A stretch of 6,840 bases of DNA from Alphaproteobacteria bacterium (GCA_900768845.1 CAAGEK010000048.1:1-6840), one strand, 5' to 3'; positions 1 to 5,671 are shown, counted from the stretch's first letter. The notes: a model not told the origin generated them from the letters alone. A program made the numbers and translations.

Positions 1-29
1 ATGTTTGTATCAACAGCAAAAACTAACAA

Positions 30-58
30 TTTGAAAGCGACAGCGAATCGTTTTCAAA
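30..58. promoter_or_regulatory. Inverted repeat upstream of ner, candidate operator
   Basis: The left arm TTTGAAAGCG (30-39) and right arm CGTTTTCAAA (49-58) are complementary at 9 of 10 positions, with a 9-base spacer. The repeat ends a few bases before the ner ribosome binding site. Mu Ner and Mu repressor are known to bind the region in front of ner, so an operator for one of them is a reasonable inference. The arms are about one helical turn each, which suits a dimeric regulator. I found no convincing -35/-10 pair here, so the early promoter may lie upstream of the window. Confidence 0.45.
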
Positions 59-73
59 CCGGAGGACAAAACA

Positions 74-367
74 ATGCAAAAACAAGGAATGCACCGCGAA
101 GACATAAAGGCCGCCATTCGCAAGAAAGGAATGAGCTTAGAGCAGTTGTCACTTACGAACGGTCTTTGCCGTTCGGCTGTAACGGTCGCCTTGCATCGGC
201 CTTATTACTACGCGGAACAAGTCATTGCCCGTTTCCTTAATATCCCCGCATCGGCAATTTGGCCGGAACGGTACGACAAAGAAGGAAACCCTCTGCATAG
301 AAATGCCCGTTCCCACAGATATACACCACATCGGACTGTTTCGGCAAGTTTAAAGGTTGCGGCCTGA
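74..367 (+). CDS. ner: Ner/Nlp-family phage DNA-binding regulator
   Basis: This is a 97-residue DNA-binding regulator of the Mu Ner / Nlp (SfsB) family. In Mu, Ner represses early and repressor transcription to steer the phage into lytic growth. The family pattern is clear: an N-terminal MHREDIKA segment (6-13), a helix-turn-helix at about residues 20-42 (MSLEQLSLTNGL then SAVTVALHRP), and the signature FLNIPASAIWPERYD at 54-68. Residues 75-97 form a basic, probably disordered tail beyond the usual fold. The ATG at 74 is chosen because GGAGG lies 8 bases upstream at 61-65. An in-frame stop at 32-34 rules out a much longer form, and ATG 89 is a possible internal start. It is the first early gene seen, 19 bases before the next, and probably acts on the inverted repeat at 30-58. 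Family assignment is strong; its exact role in this phage is inferred. Confidence 0.88.
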   Translation: MQKQGMHREDIKAAIRKKGMSLEQLSLTNGLCRSAVTVALHRPYYYAEQVIARFLNIPASAIWPERYDKEGNPLHRNARSHRYTPHRTVSASLKVAA

Positions 368-386
368 TCAACGGGGCAGATGTTAA

Positions 387-848
387 ATGGGCAAGTACAA
401 AGACACATTAACAGGCGATTTGTTTGATCAGGTTTTTCCGATCAGGAAGCCGGTCGCTAAAATTGACAGCACGACACTAAGCGGTCGCATATCGCGTTTA
501 GTTTCGGAAATTTTAAAAAGAAGTAAAAAAAGCCGCGAGCAGATTGCCGCCGCCATGTCGGAGATGCTGGACTGCCCGACTTTTTCAAAAGCGATGCTTG
601 ACAATTATTCATCGGAAAGCAACGCCGGACACAAAATAACGCTTGAACGTTTTATTGTCCTGGTTCGCGTAACGGACGCCTTTTGGGCGTGGGACGAGCT
701 TTTGGCGGAAGACGGATACACCGTTCTTTTTGAGAAAGAAGCCTTGCTTGCCGAACGCGCCCGCGTTGATCAGGAAATCGAAGAATTAAAGAAATATCAA
801 AAAGAGCTGAAAAGCTTAGGCCCCGTGAAGATTAGGAGGAGATCATGA
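387..848 (+). CDS. Conserved-type Mu-like early protein, unknown function, with C-terminal coiled coil
   Basis: This 153-residue soluble protein has no function I can name. Proteins of similar size and look (LFD near the N-terminus, then an SREQIAAAMSE-like segment) occur between ner and the transposase gene in many Mu-like prophages; that comes from memory and was not searched. Residues 31-65 are helical and basic and look like an HTH-type fold (KKSREQIAAAMSEML at 47-61). Residues 66-112 continue with a hydrophobic core (FIVLVRV at 89-95, FWAWDELL at 99-106). Residues 116-144 are rich in Glu, Lys, Leu and Ala and look like a coiled coil. There is no signal peptide or membrane helix. The ribosome site before ATG 387 is weak (GGGG at 373-376), suggesting reliance on coupling with ner. 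The TGA stop overlaps an ATG (ATGA, 845-848) behind a very strong AGGAGG. A DNA-binding accessory role in early regulation or transposition is possible but unproven. Confidence 0.8.
   Translation: MGKYKDTLTGDLFDQVFPIRKPVAKIDSTTLSGRISRLVSEILKRSKKSREQIAAAMSEMLDCPTFSKAMLDNYSSESNAGHKITLERFIVLVRVTDAFWAWDELLAEDGYTVLFEKEALLAERARVDQEIEELKKYQKELKSLGPVKIRRRS
834..848 (+). promoter_or_regulatory. Strong Shine-Dalgarno plus ATGA stop/start overlap
   Basis: AGGAGGAG (834-841) sits 3 to 5 bases before an ATG at 845 that overlaps the TGA stop of the 153-aa gene. It is among the strongest ribosome sites in the window, yet the frame it opens (845-1540) lies opposite a better-looking minus-strand gene. A similar module, AGGAAGGGCAAATGA (1526-1540), precedes MuA and matches this one at 10 of 15 positions. 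The site may once have served MuA or a lost gene, or may still drive a pass-through frame. Confidence 0.55.
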
Positions 849-1540
849 GTACTCATAATTCCCCTGTAAATTTTTTAGAAAGCACGAGAGAAAAACGGAT
901 ATTAGGACGAGAGCAAAGAATTAAAGCTCTTACAAATTATCCAGCAAGTCGGCAGCAGGAAAAGGCTTGTGATAACGGGTTGTCTTTATTGTTTGATCGT
1001 CCTGAACAGAAAGAAACATCTCTACAAATATCGCTCCCCTGGTGTCTCGATAAGGTGCAGGGTACGACCAGTTCCAAATGGAACTGTAAGTTGTGTCAAT
1101 TATGTTTTCTGAATAGCACTCAGCGGCGTTTTGTATCATTTCTCTGGCAGCAACGCCTTGCCGAGCGTAAAAGCAGCAGCGGTCTGCCAGTTCTAGAAAA
1201 TGATACGCTTCAAGACAACGTTGACTTATTGCAAAAATATACAACAAGCGTTCGAGGGGCTGAAATTTCGACAACTCCTTTAAAGCCTTGGCAACTGGAG
1301 AGACGAGTAAATCGTTTATTACGTCCTTATGCCCGTCTTTCCATTTCTCCCATTCTGCCAGAGAAAGAGTTTGAAGGTGCTCATAAAGAGTCTTCCACTC
1401 CTCTTTTGTTAAGCGGTCTTCCCATTCTAAAGCGAGGTGTAAAGCGGATTTTCGGTAAGATGCTAAATCTTTCATTAAGGACGTCCTTCTTTAAACGATT
1501 CTATGAAAAGTTTAGCAGAAAAGAAAGGAAGGGCAAATGA
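845..1540 (+). other. Sense-strand open frame spanning the antisense gene (pass-through frame or alternative CDS)
   Basis: A 231-codon frame starts at the ATG served by AGGAGG (834-839) and ends with a TGA overlapping the MuA start (ATGA at 1537-1540), so it fits exactly between its neighbours. This favours real translation. Its product looks like an antisense shadow: about 42 Arg+Lys against 22 Asp+Glu, very few Asp, a highly basic C-terminus, and no recognisable domain. The minus-strand product over the same DNA is charge-balanced and protein-like. I therefore treat this frame as possibly translated but probably without a selected product. It could keep ribosomes moving from the 153-aa gene to MuA. 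A gene finder might well call this strand instead. Confidence 0.3.
930..1475 (-). CDS. Antisense accessory protein of unknown function inserted before MuA
   Basis: This 181-residue protein matches no family I can name. It is charge-balanced (about 22 Arg+Lys, 27 Asp+Glu), rich in Trp and Leu and mostly helical: a first half with EWEDRLTKEEW (17-27) and LAEWEKWKDGH (39-49), a central hydrophobic helix region (ERLLYIFAISQRCLEAYHFLEL, 75-96), then CC at 100-101 and a YSSIWNWSYPAPYRD segment (130-144). I see no signal peptide and no clear membrane helix. The start at 1475 is chosen for AAGGA on the minus strand (1484-1488) 8 bases away. A TAGAAT hexamer (1498-1503) could be a -10 box, but no good -35 accompanies it, and I found no convincing terminator after the stop. 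It opposes the early operon and has lower GC than its flanks (roughly 35-48 percent on lines counted by hand, against about 55-65 percent on sampled MuA lines). This suggests an acquired cargo gene, perhaps for defence or superinfection exclusion; that role is a guess. The alternative is the plus-strand frame over the same bases. Confidence 0.62.
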   Translation of the reverse strand: MKDLASYRKSALHLALEWEDRLTKEEWKTLYEHLQTLSLAEWEKWKDGHKDVINDLLVSPVAKALKELSKFQPLERLLYIFAISQRCLEAYHFLELADRCCFYARQGVAAREMIQNAAECYSENIIDTTYSSIWNWSYPAPYRDTRGAIFVEMFLSVQDDQTIKTTRYHKPFPAADLLDNL

Positions 1541-3645
1541 AAGAATGGTTAACGGCACTGGAAATTGCCGAATTGAAATTACCGGGACTTCCTACTGCGC
1601 ATAAGAATATTTTAGCAAAAGCCAAGGCTGAACACTGGGAAAGCCGACCGCGTGCGGGGCGCGGTGGCGGGCGCGAGTATCACATTCGCAACCTGCCGCC
1701 GGTCGCACGCACCGAGCTGGCGCGTCGGATCGCGCAAAATACGGCCGTTGTTCCTGTTTGTAACCATTCTCCGGCGGAACTGCCCGACGTGACGCAGCTT
1801 CGGGCGACGTCCCGGCGCGTTATGGAAGCCCGCGCTGCGATTTTAGACATTATCGACCGCCAAACGCTGGTCATCGGCAAGCGCGACAAAGCGATTATGA
1901 ACTTTATCCAGGCCGCCAACAGCGGGTGTCTGGACGAGCGTTTAAACAGCCTGTTGTCCGTTGCAAACCATAAGAAAAACGGACGGCGGACAATCAGCCG
2001 GGCGACCGTATACAACTGGATTAAAGCGCGGGACAAAGGAATCGCCGCTCTTGCTCCGAAATACACGGAAAGCACCTATGTGCCCGATTGGGCGGAGCTG
2101 TTTTTGTCCTTTTATCAGCAACCGCAAAAGCCAAGTATCGCCCGCTGTATCCGTGAAATGGGCAGGGTCATGGCAAATCCGCCGTCTGACGATGCGGCGC
2201 GAGCCTTTTTAAAAAAGATCAGTCCGCAGGAACGCAACAAAATCCGAATGGGCAAGCATGAACTGCGCAAGCTGCAACTGTTCACGCTGCGAACGACGGA
2301 AGATTTATTTCCGAGCTGTGTTTATTCTGCTGACGGCCATACGTTTGATTCGGAAGTGGAACACCCGATTCACGGACAGCCGTTCCGTCCTGAAATCACG
2401 TCAGTTATTGACGTTTACACGCGCAAAATAGTCGGGTGGTCTGTCGGTTTGGCCGAAAACAGCATCGACGTTTTGGACGCGCTTTCAAAAGCAATGCAGA
2501 CGCACGGGATTCCTTTGATTTGGTACGTTGACCTGGGCAAGGGCTTTAATAATAAATTACAAGAAGATCCGGTCACCGGTTTTCTGGCGCGTTACGGAAT
2601 CACAAAGACAAATTCCATTGCCCGAAATTCGCAGGCCCGCGGCGTTTGCGAAAGGTTGCACAAAACGGTTTGGGTCGATGAAGCCAAACAGTTGCCGACC
2701 TACATCGGCCATGACATGGATCCGGAAGCCGGGAATAAGGTTCATCACCTTGTACGGCGACAGATTAAGAAGACCGGCGGAAGCAAGCTTTTAATGCAGT
2801 GGCCGGATTTTATGGAACGGTGCGAACGAGCCGTCAATGAATACAACAACCGCCCGCACAGCGCATTACCGCGCATTATCGACATCAACGGCAACCGCCG
2901 CCACATGACGCCCGCGGAATGCTGGGATCATTATATTGCCGAACATCATTTTGAACTGGAAACCCTGACGCCGGCCGAAGCGGCGGACATCTATCGCCAA
3001 TACATGGTGCGCCGCGTCAATCGCGGGATTGTTACATTGTTTAAGAATCAATACGCCGACTGGTCTTTGGAAGCCTATCACGGTCAAGACGTTGCGGTCG
3101 GGTTTGACATTCACGACGCTAATCAGGTCTGGGTGCGCGAAATCGAAGGCGGGCGCGACGGCGGACAAATCGGGCGGCTGATTTGCGTTGCCAAGTGGAA
3201 CGCGCACGCAACGGCGTATTTCCCGCAGTCGTTCATCGAACAGGCGCAGGAAAAACGAACGAAAGGCCGTTTGCGCCGTTTGGCCGCCCATGTCAACGAA
3301 GCGGAAGCCGAGTTGAACCCGACTTTAACGATTGTGTCCCAGAACGCGGAAAACAATCTGATCAATTTCTTAGACGAAGAGGAAAAACAGGAAATCTATG
3401 CCAAAGCCGAAGCTTTGACACATGACGAACCGGAACAGGCAGAAGCCGCCCCGGTTGATACCGCGGCAGAGCGCCCCCGTTTCAATGACGACGTATCGTT
3501 CGGCCGCTGGTTGTTTGAGCACCCCGACAAAATGACGGATAGCGACAAGGCTTTTTTAAAAGACCTGCTTCGTTCTTCAACTTATCGGGATTCATTAACG
3601 GAAGAAGGCGTGGACGTTGCGACCCTTAAAAGCCTGGCAGCTTAA
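1537..3645 (+). CDS. MuA-family DDE transposase
   Basis: This 702-residue transposase should bind, pair and nick the prophage ends and join them to target DNA during replicative transposition, as Mu MuA (663 residues) does. The N-terminal winged-helix region (about 1-62: LTALEIAEL, a basic glycine-rich wing near RAGRGGGREYHI, then LPPVARTELARR) resembles the MuA domain for the internal enhancer. Residues about 95-250 hold further helical end-binding segments (SRATVYNWIKARDKG, 154-168). The catalytic core shows D266 (SADGH), D332 (YVDLGKG) and E372 (GVCERLHK), followed by NEYNNRPHSAL (434-444), typical of integrase-fold transposases. A beta-barrel-like region (about 485-560) and an acidic C-terminal tail follow; in Mu the C-terminus contacts MuB and ClpX. 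All three catalytic residues are present and the frame is intact. The D-E spacing is 40 residues against 56 in Mu. The start ATG 1537 has AAGGAAGGG a few bases upstream and overlaps the stop of the preceding plus-strand open frame. Confidence 0.95.
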   Translation: MKEWLTALEIAELKLPGLPTAHKNILAKAKAEHWESRPRAGRGGGREYHIRNLPPVARTELARRIAQNTAVVPVCNHSPAELPDVTQLRATSRRVMEARAAILDIIDRQTLVIGKRDKAIMNFIQAANSGCLDERLNSLLSVANHKKNGRRTISRATVYNWIKARDKGIAALAPKYTESTYVPDWAELFLSFYQQPQKPSIARCIREMGRVMANPPSDDAARAFLKKISPQERNKIRMGKHELRKLQLFTLRTTEDLFPSCVYSADGHTFDSEVEHPIHGQPFRPEITSVIDVYTRKIVGWSVGLAENSIDVLDALSKAMQTHGIPLIWYVDLGKGFNNKLQEDPVTGFLARYGITKTNSIARNSQARGVCERLHKTVWVDEAKQLPTYIGHDMDPEAGNKVHHLVRRQIKKTGGSKLLMQWPDFMERCERAVNEYNNRPHSALPRIIDINGNRRHMTPAECWDHYIAEHHFELETLTPAEAADIYRQYMVRRVNRGIVTLFKNQYADWSLEAYHGQDVAVGFDIHDANQVWVREIEGGRDGGQIGRLICVAKWNAHATAYFPQSFIEQAQEKRTKGRLRRLAAHVNEAEAELNPTLTIVSQNAENNLINFLDEEEKQEIYAKAEALTHDEPEQAEAAPVDTAAERPRFNDDVSFGRWLFEHPDKMTDSDKAFLKDLLRSSTYRDSLTEEGVDVATLKSLAA

Positions 3646-3681
3646 CCGCACACGTCCCCGCCAAAACAAGGATACTATAAC

Positions 3682-4446
3682 ATGAAGCAAAAATTTGTAA
3701 ATACAACGAACACACGGGCTTTTTTATCCGCCGTATCCGCCTTGCAACAGCGCGGCGCGGGGGAAGCGTGCCTGATGGTCATTGACGGCAAGCCGGGGCT
3801 TGGAAAAACATTTACGGTTAAGAGCTGGTCAACCGACCGTTTGTCCGTTTATATCCGCGTTACGAAAGAAGTGACGCCCTGCTGGCTGATGAAAATGATA
3901 TTGGAAGCCATGAACAAAACGCCGGCGTCTTCCATTTTTGAACGCCTGTTCAAACAGGTGGTGGAAGAGCTGAAAAAGGCGGTCGAGCTGGCGCAGCAGA
4001 GCGATGAAGACTTCGCCGTTATCATTGACGAAGTGGACAACATCTGCCGATCGGCGCGGATATTGGAAACGTTGCGCGACTTATCGGATTTGTTGGAAAT
4101 TCCTTTTATCTTTGTCGGCATGGGGCAAGTGCGCCAGAACCTTGTCCGCTTTCCGCAGATTGCCAGCCGGATCGGACAGTATGTCACTTTTGCCCCGTTG
4201 ACGCGTGAAGATGTACGCAAGCTGATTGACGAGCTTTGCGAAGTCAAGGTCGCCGACGATTTAGTCGAGTATTTGCACAAAATGAGCAAAGGTCTTGCCC
4301 GCGAAATCAAGGAAGGCATTGCAAATATTGAACGTTTCGGACGCAAAAACCCGCCGACCGGTAACGGCCTGACGATTAAGGATATGTCCGGACAGATTTT
4401 AATGAACGACCGCGATACCGGCCGCCCCATTATCGTGAGGGCTTAA
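3682..4446 (+). CDS. MuB-family AAA+ ATPase, transposition target-DNA activator
   Basis: This 254-residue cytoplasmic ATPase should bind target DNA, stimulate MuA and help avoid self-insertion, as MuB does. The Walker A motif GKPGLGKT is at 36-43 and Walker B FAVIIDEVD at 111-119, with D116 and E117 for metal binding and hydrolysis. A sensor-1-like strand PFIFVGMGQ lies at 141-149, followed by RFPQIASRIG (156-165), where AAA+ proteins of the MuB/TniB type carry arginines near the active site. The C-terminal part (about 173-225) is the helical lid. Mu MuB has 312 residues and a separate N-terminal helix-turn-helix domain. Here only about 35 residues precede Walker A, so that domain is absent. 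AAGGA (3668-3672) lies 9 bases before the ATG. The gene follows MuA by 36 bases and precedes the next by one base, so co-expression is expected. Family confidence is high; the loss of the N-terminal domain is seen directly. Confidence 0.92.
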   Translation: MKQKFVNTTNTRAFLSAVSALQQRGAGEACLMVIDGKPGLGKTFTVKSWSTDRLSVYIRVTKEVTPCWLMKMILEAMNKTPASSIFERLFKQVVEELKKAVELAQQSDEDFAVIIDEVDNICRSARILETLRDLSDLLEIPFIFVGMGQVRQNLVRFPQIASRIGQYVTFAPLTREDVRKLIDELCEVKVADDLVEYLHKMSKGLAREIKEGIANIERFGRKNPPTGNGLTIKDMSGQILMNDRDTGRPIIVRA

Positions 4447-4447
4447 A

Positions 4448-5020
4448 ATGTCGGAACAAATGAAAAATCAACGCGCCGTTTTTGACGCTTTGGAACCTTC
4501 TGCTTGCCTGACTATCCAAAATATGGTCGCGATAACCGGGATTGACCGTAAATTGCTGTGTCACACTTGTTGCGACCTTGTCCGAAACGGTTATATCCAG
4601 CGCAAAGAGCGCGGGTGTTACGAACTGACTGCAGAAGGGTTGAAGGTCAAGGCCGGGCAAAGCGTTCTGAAAAAAAAATACGACGGCCGCCAACCGGCAC
4701 GGCAAAAAAAGACTTTGCGCGTCCGTTTGTGGCGGGCAATGCGCAGTCTAAAAAAGTTCACGGTCAGCGATTTATTGGAACTTTCCGCCCGCGATTGCTC
4801 AAAATCCGAATGGTCAAATGCAAAATGCTACGTCTTGCGGTTGGCCGAACACGGCATTTTATACGAACTTCGGCGGGGTATTGACGTCGTCGGCAAAAAA
4901 GGAAACGGCGAGAAACGCTACAGCCTGACGAACGATTTAGGCCTGCTTGCTCCGATCATCAGACGCAACAAAGAGCTATATGACCCGAACACCGGGGAGA
5001 CTTGGCCATGGAATGGTTAG
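4448..5020 (+). CDS. Putative DNA-binding protein with two winged-helix-like segments
   Basis: This 190-residue protein appears to hold two DNA-binding modules. Residues 8-66 resemble a MarR-like winged helix: AVFDALEPSACLTIQNMVAITG, then RKLLCHTCCDLVRNGYIQRKERGCYELTAEG, where the last part is the usual recognition helix and wing. A basic linker (73-90, KKKYDGRQPARQKK) joins it to a second segment at 91-160: LWRAMRSLKKFTVSDLLEL, then a helix around NAKCYVLRLAEHGIL (124-138) and a wing ending KRYSLTNDLG. The C-terminus (167-190) has a RNKELYDPNTGE motif that I recall from phage proteins of this type. GAGGG lies just before ATG 4448, one base after the MuB stop. It may regulate early genes or supply the DNA contact that this short MuB lacks; both are inferences. 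A run of nine A (4670-4678) in the linker is a possible slippage site. No close family name is recognised. Confidence 0.85.
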   Translation: MSEQMKNQRAVFDALEPSACLTIQNMVAITGIDRKLLCHTCCDLVRNGYIQRKERGCYELTAEGLKVKAGQSVLKKKYDGRQPARQKKTLRVRLWRAMRSLKKFTVSDLLELSARDCSKSEWSNAKCYVLRLAEHGILYELRRGIDVVGKKGNGEKRYSLTNDLGLLAPIIRRNKELYDPNTGETWPWNG

Positions 5021-5334
5021 ATGTTTTGCGCTCTCAGGTCGCCGAAAAAGGCAGCAAAACGGTCGCCGAAGAAATCGGCTATGCCCCGTCGTCCGTCCGT
5101 TTGGCCGTCAACGGCAAATACACGGCGAAAACGGCAAAGCTGGCGGCGAAAGTGCTTGAGGTGTACTGCGCGGAAATAACGTGTCCCTTTTCCGGGGAAC
5201 GCCGCCGCAAAAATATGTGCGCCCTAGCGCGCAAGCTAGATAAAGCGCCTGATGATAATCCGCAGCTGCACCGTTATTGGCAGACCTGTCAGAAATGTCT
5301 GGAGAAAAAGGGAGGGAAAAGAAATGAAGACTGA
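5008..5334 (+). CDS. Small Cro/LacI-like HTH protein with cysteine-rich C-terminus
   Basis: This is a 108-residue protein from ATG 5008. A TTG at 5002 is also in frame, but GGGGAG (4994-4999) spaces better to 5008. The frame overlaps the previous gene by 13 bases, which suggests coupling. Residues 15-52 form a helix-turn-helix of the Cro/LacI type (SKTVAEEIGYAPSSVRLAVNGKY, then AKTAKLAAKVLEVY), so DNA binding is likely. The tail holds C54, C59, C71 and a C94-x2-C97 pair, with CPFSGE at 59-64. This spacing could bind zinc, though that is unproven. Similar short HTH proteins with a CPVLGE-like motif are known to me from early regions of Mu-like prophages, where they are simply called transcriptional regulators. 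The target is unknown. Confidence 0.85.
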   Translation: MEWLDVLRSQVAEKGSKTVAEEIGYAPSSVRLAVNGKYTAKTAKLAAKVLEVYCAEITCPFSGERRRKNMCALARKLDKAPDDNPQLHRYWQTCQKCLEKKGGKRNED

Positions 5335-5461
5335 AAAGAAAGAACAAGAAACGCCGTCAAAGGACGAAACGGAAAAGGTTGTCGTTATTCCTTTGTTGGG
5401 GCGGGTCAATGCGGACGAACAAAAGGACGACGGCGATGATTACCCTCCGACAGCTGCTTAG
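5324..5461 (+). CDS. Small acidic protein, 45 aa, unknown function
   Basis: The start ATG 5324 has GGAGGG (5311-5316) 7 bases upstream and overlaps the end of the HTH gene by 11 bases. The same frame extends upstream to an ATG at 5252, but that form lies within the HTH gene and lacks a clear ribosome site. The product has a charged Lys/Glu N-terminal half, a short hydrophobic centre (VVVIPLLG, about 19-26) and an acidic DEQKDDGDDY tail (31-40). It has no membrane helix or known domain. Small acidic early proteins of phages often act as inhibitors or DNA mimics, but nothing here shows that specifically. Confidence 0.6.
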   Translation: MKTEKKEQETPSKDETEKVVVIPLLGRVNADEQKDDGDDYPPTAA

Positions 5462-5513
5462 ATTTTGGTGGTGGCGGTTGACTTACCGCCCGCCTGAAAG
5501 GGAACGGAAATGA
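5436..5513 (+). CDS. Candidate 25-aa basic tryptophan-rich peptide
   Basis: This short frame has an AAGGA (5423-5427) 8 bases before its ATG and a TGA that overlaps the ATG of the next small gene (ATGA, 5510-5513). It overlaps the acidic 45-aa gene by 26 bases in another frame and fills the otherwise empty gap to 5510. The peptide is strongly basic and aromatic, with FWWWR at 10-14 and an ERERK end. That composition is typical of membrane-active or nucleic-acid-binding peptides. It could instead be a leader frame that only couples translation. Its ribosome site and exact fit support it; its shortness limits confidence. Confidence 0.5.
   Translation: MITLRQLLRFWWWRLTYRPPERERK
5473..5490 (+). 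other. GC-rich hairpin inside the small-gene cluster
   Basis: GGCGGT (5473-5478) pairs perfectly with ACCGCC (5485-5490) around a 6-base loop TGACTT, and the stem can extend past a one-base bulge. No T run follows, so it is not an intrinsic terminator. It ends 7 bases before the AAAGGG ribosome site (5497-5502) of the next gene and lies within the 25-codon frame, so it could tune translation or RNA stability. It may also only reflect the coding sequence. Confidence 0.35.
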
Positions 5514-5671
5514 ACAAGTGGAGCATAAAAATTTACGAAGACGGCGAAGTAACTCGTTTATCCGGTTTTGCGAGCATTGAATTTTTAGAACGCGCCCGCG
5601 AACTGATTACCCAAACGATTGAACAACAAGAAGAGGAAAACAAAAATCATGACAAACGAACAATTCATTAA
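5510..5671 (+). CDS. Small protein, 53 aa, unknown function
   Basis: ATG 5510 has AAAGGG (5497-5502) 7 bases upstream, and the start overlaps the stop of the 25-codon frame. The product starts MNKWSIKIYEDGEVTR, which looks like a beta hairpin. A helix rich in Glu, Arg, Leu and Gln follows (FLERARELITQTIEQQEEE, about 25-43), then a polar tail. It has no membrane helix or known domain. The last 23 bases overlap the DUF3164 start, suggesting coupling. Composition and ribosome site make it a credible gene; I recognise no family. Confidence 0.65.
   Translation: MNKWSIKIYEDGEVTRLSGFASIEFLERARELITQTIEQQEEENKNHDKRTIH

Noticed and set aside
1..240. 79-aa plus-strand frame starting at the first base
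   Set aside because: It overlaps ner in another frame, has no visible upstream ribosome site, and its product is Arg/Asn-rich without any domain. Ner is clearly the gene here.
849..930. Terminator after the minus-strand gene
   Set aside because: Only a 4-bp dyad (GAGC/GCTC at 911-929) and a 7-base direct repeat ACGAGAG (884-890, 907-913) were seen. There is no GC-rich stem with a T run.
1498..1526. Possible minus-strand promoter with TAGAAT at 1498-1503
   Set aside because: The -35 position reads TTTCTT, a poor match, so it is not listed as a promoter feature.
2866..3291. 141-aa minus-strand frame inside MuA
   Set aside because: It is a shadow of the conserved transposase frame and shows no domain features.
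3646..3681. Internal promoter between MuA and MuB (TACTATAAC)
   Set aside because: The -10-like bases have no suitable -35 upstream and sit in the ribosome-site spacer of MuB.
3849..4430. 193-aa minus-strand frame across MuB
   Set aside because: The product is Ser/Arg-rich shadow sequence and MuB has all its motifs on the plus strand.
4558..4884. 108-aa plus-strand frame inside the two-module winged-helix gene
   Set aside because: The product is highly basic, with no ribosome site and no domain. It is kept only as the possible -1 slippage frame.
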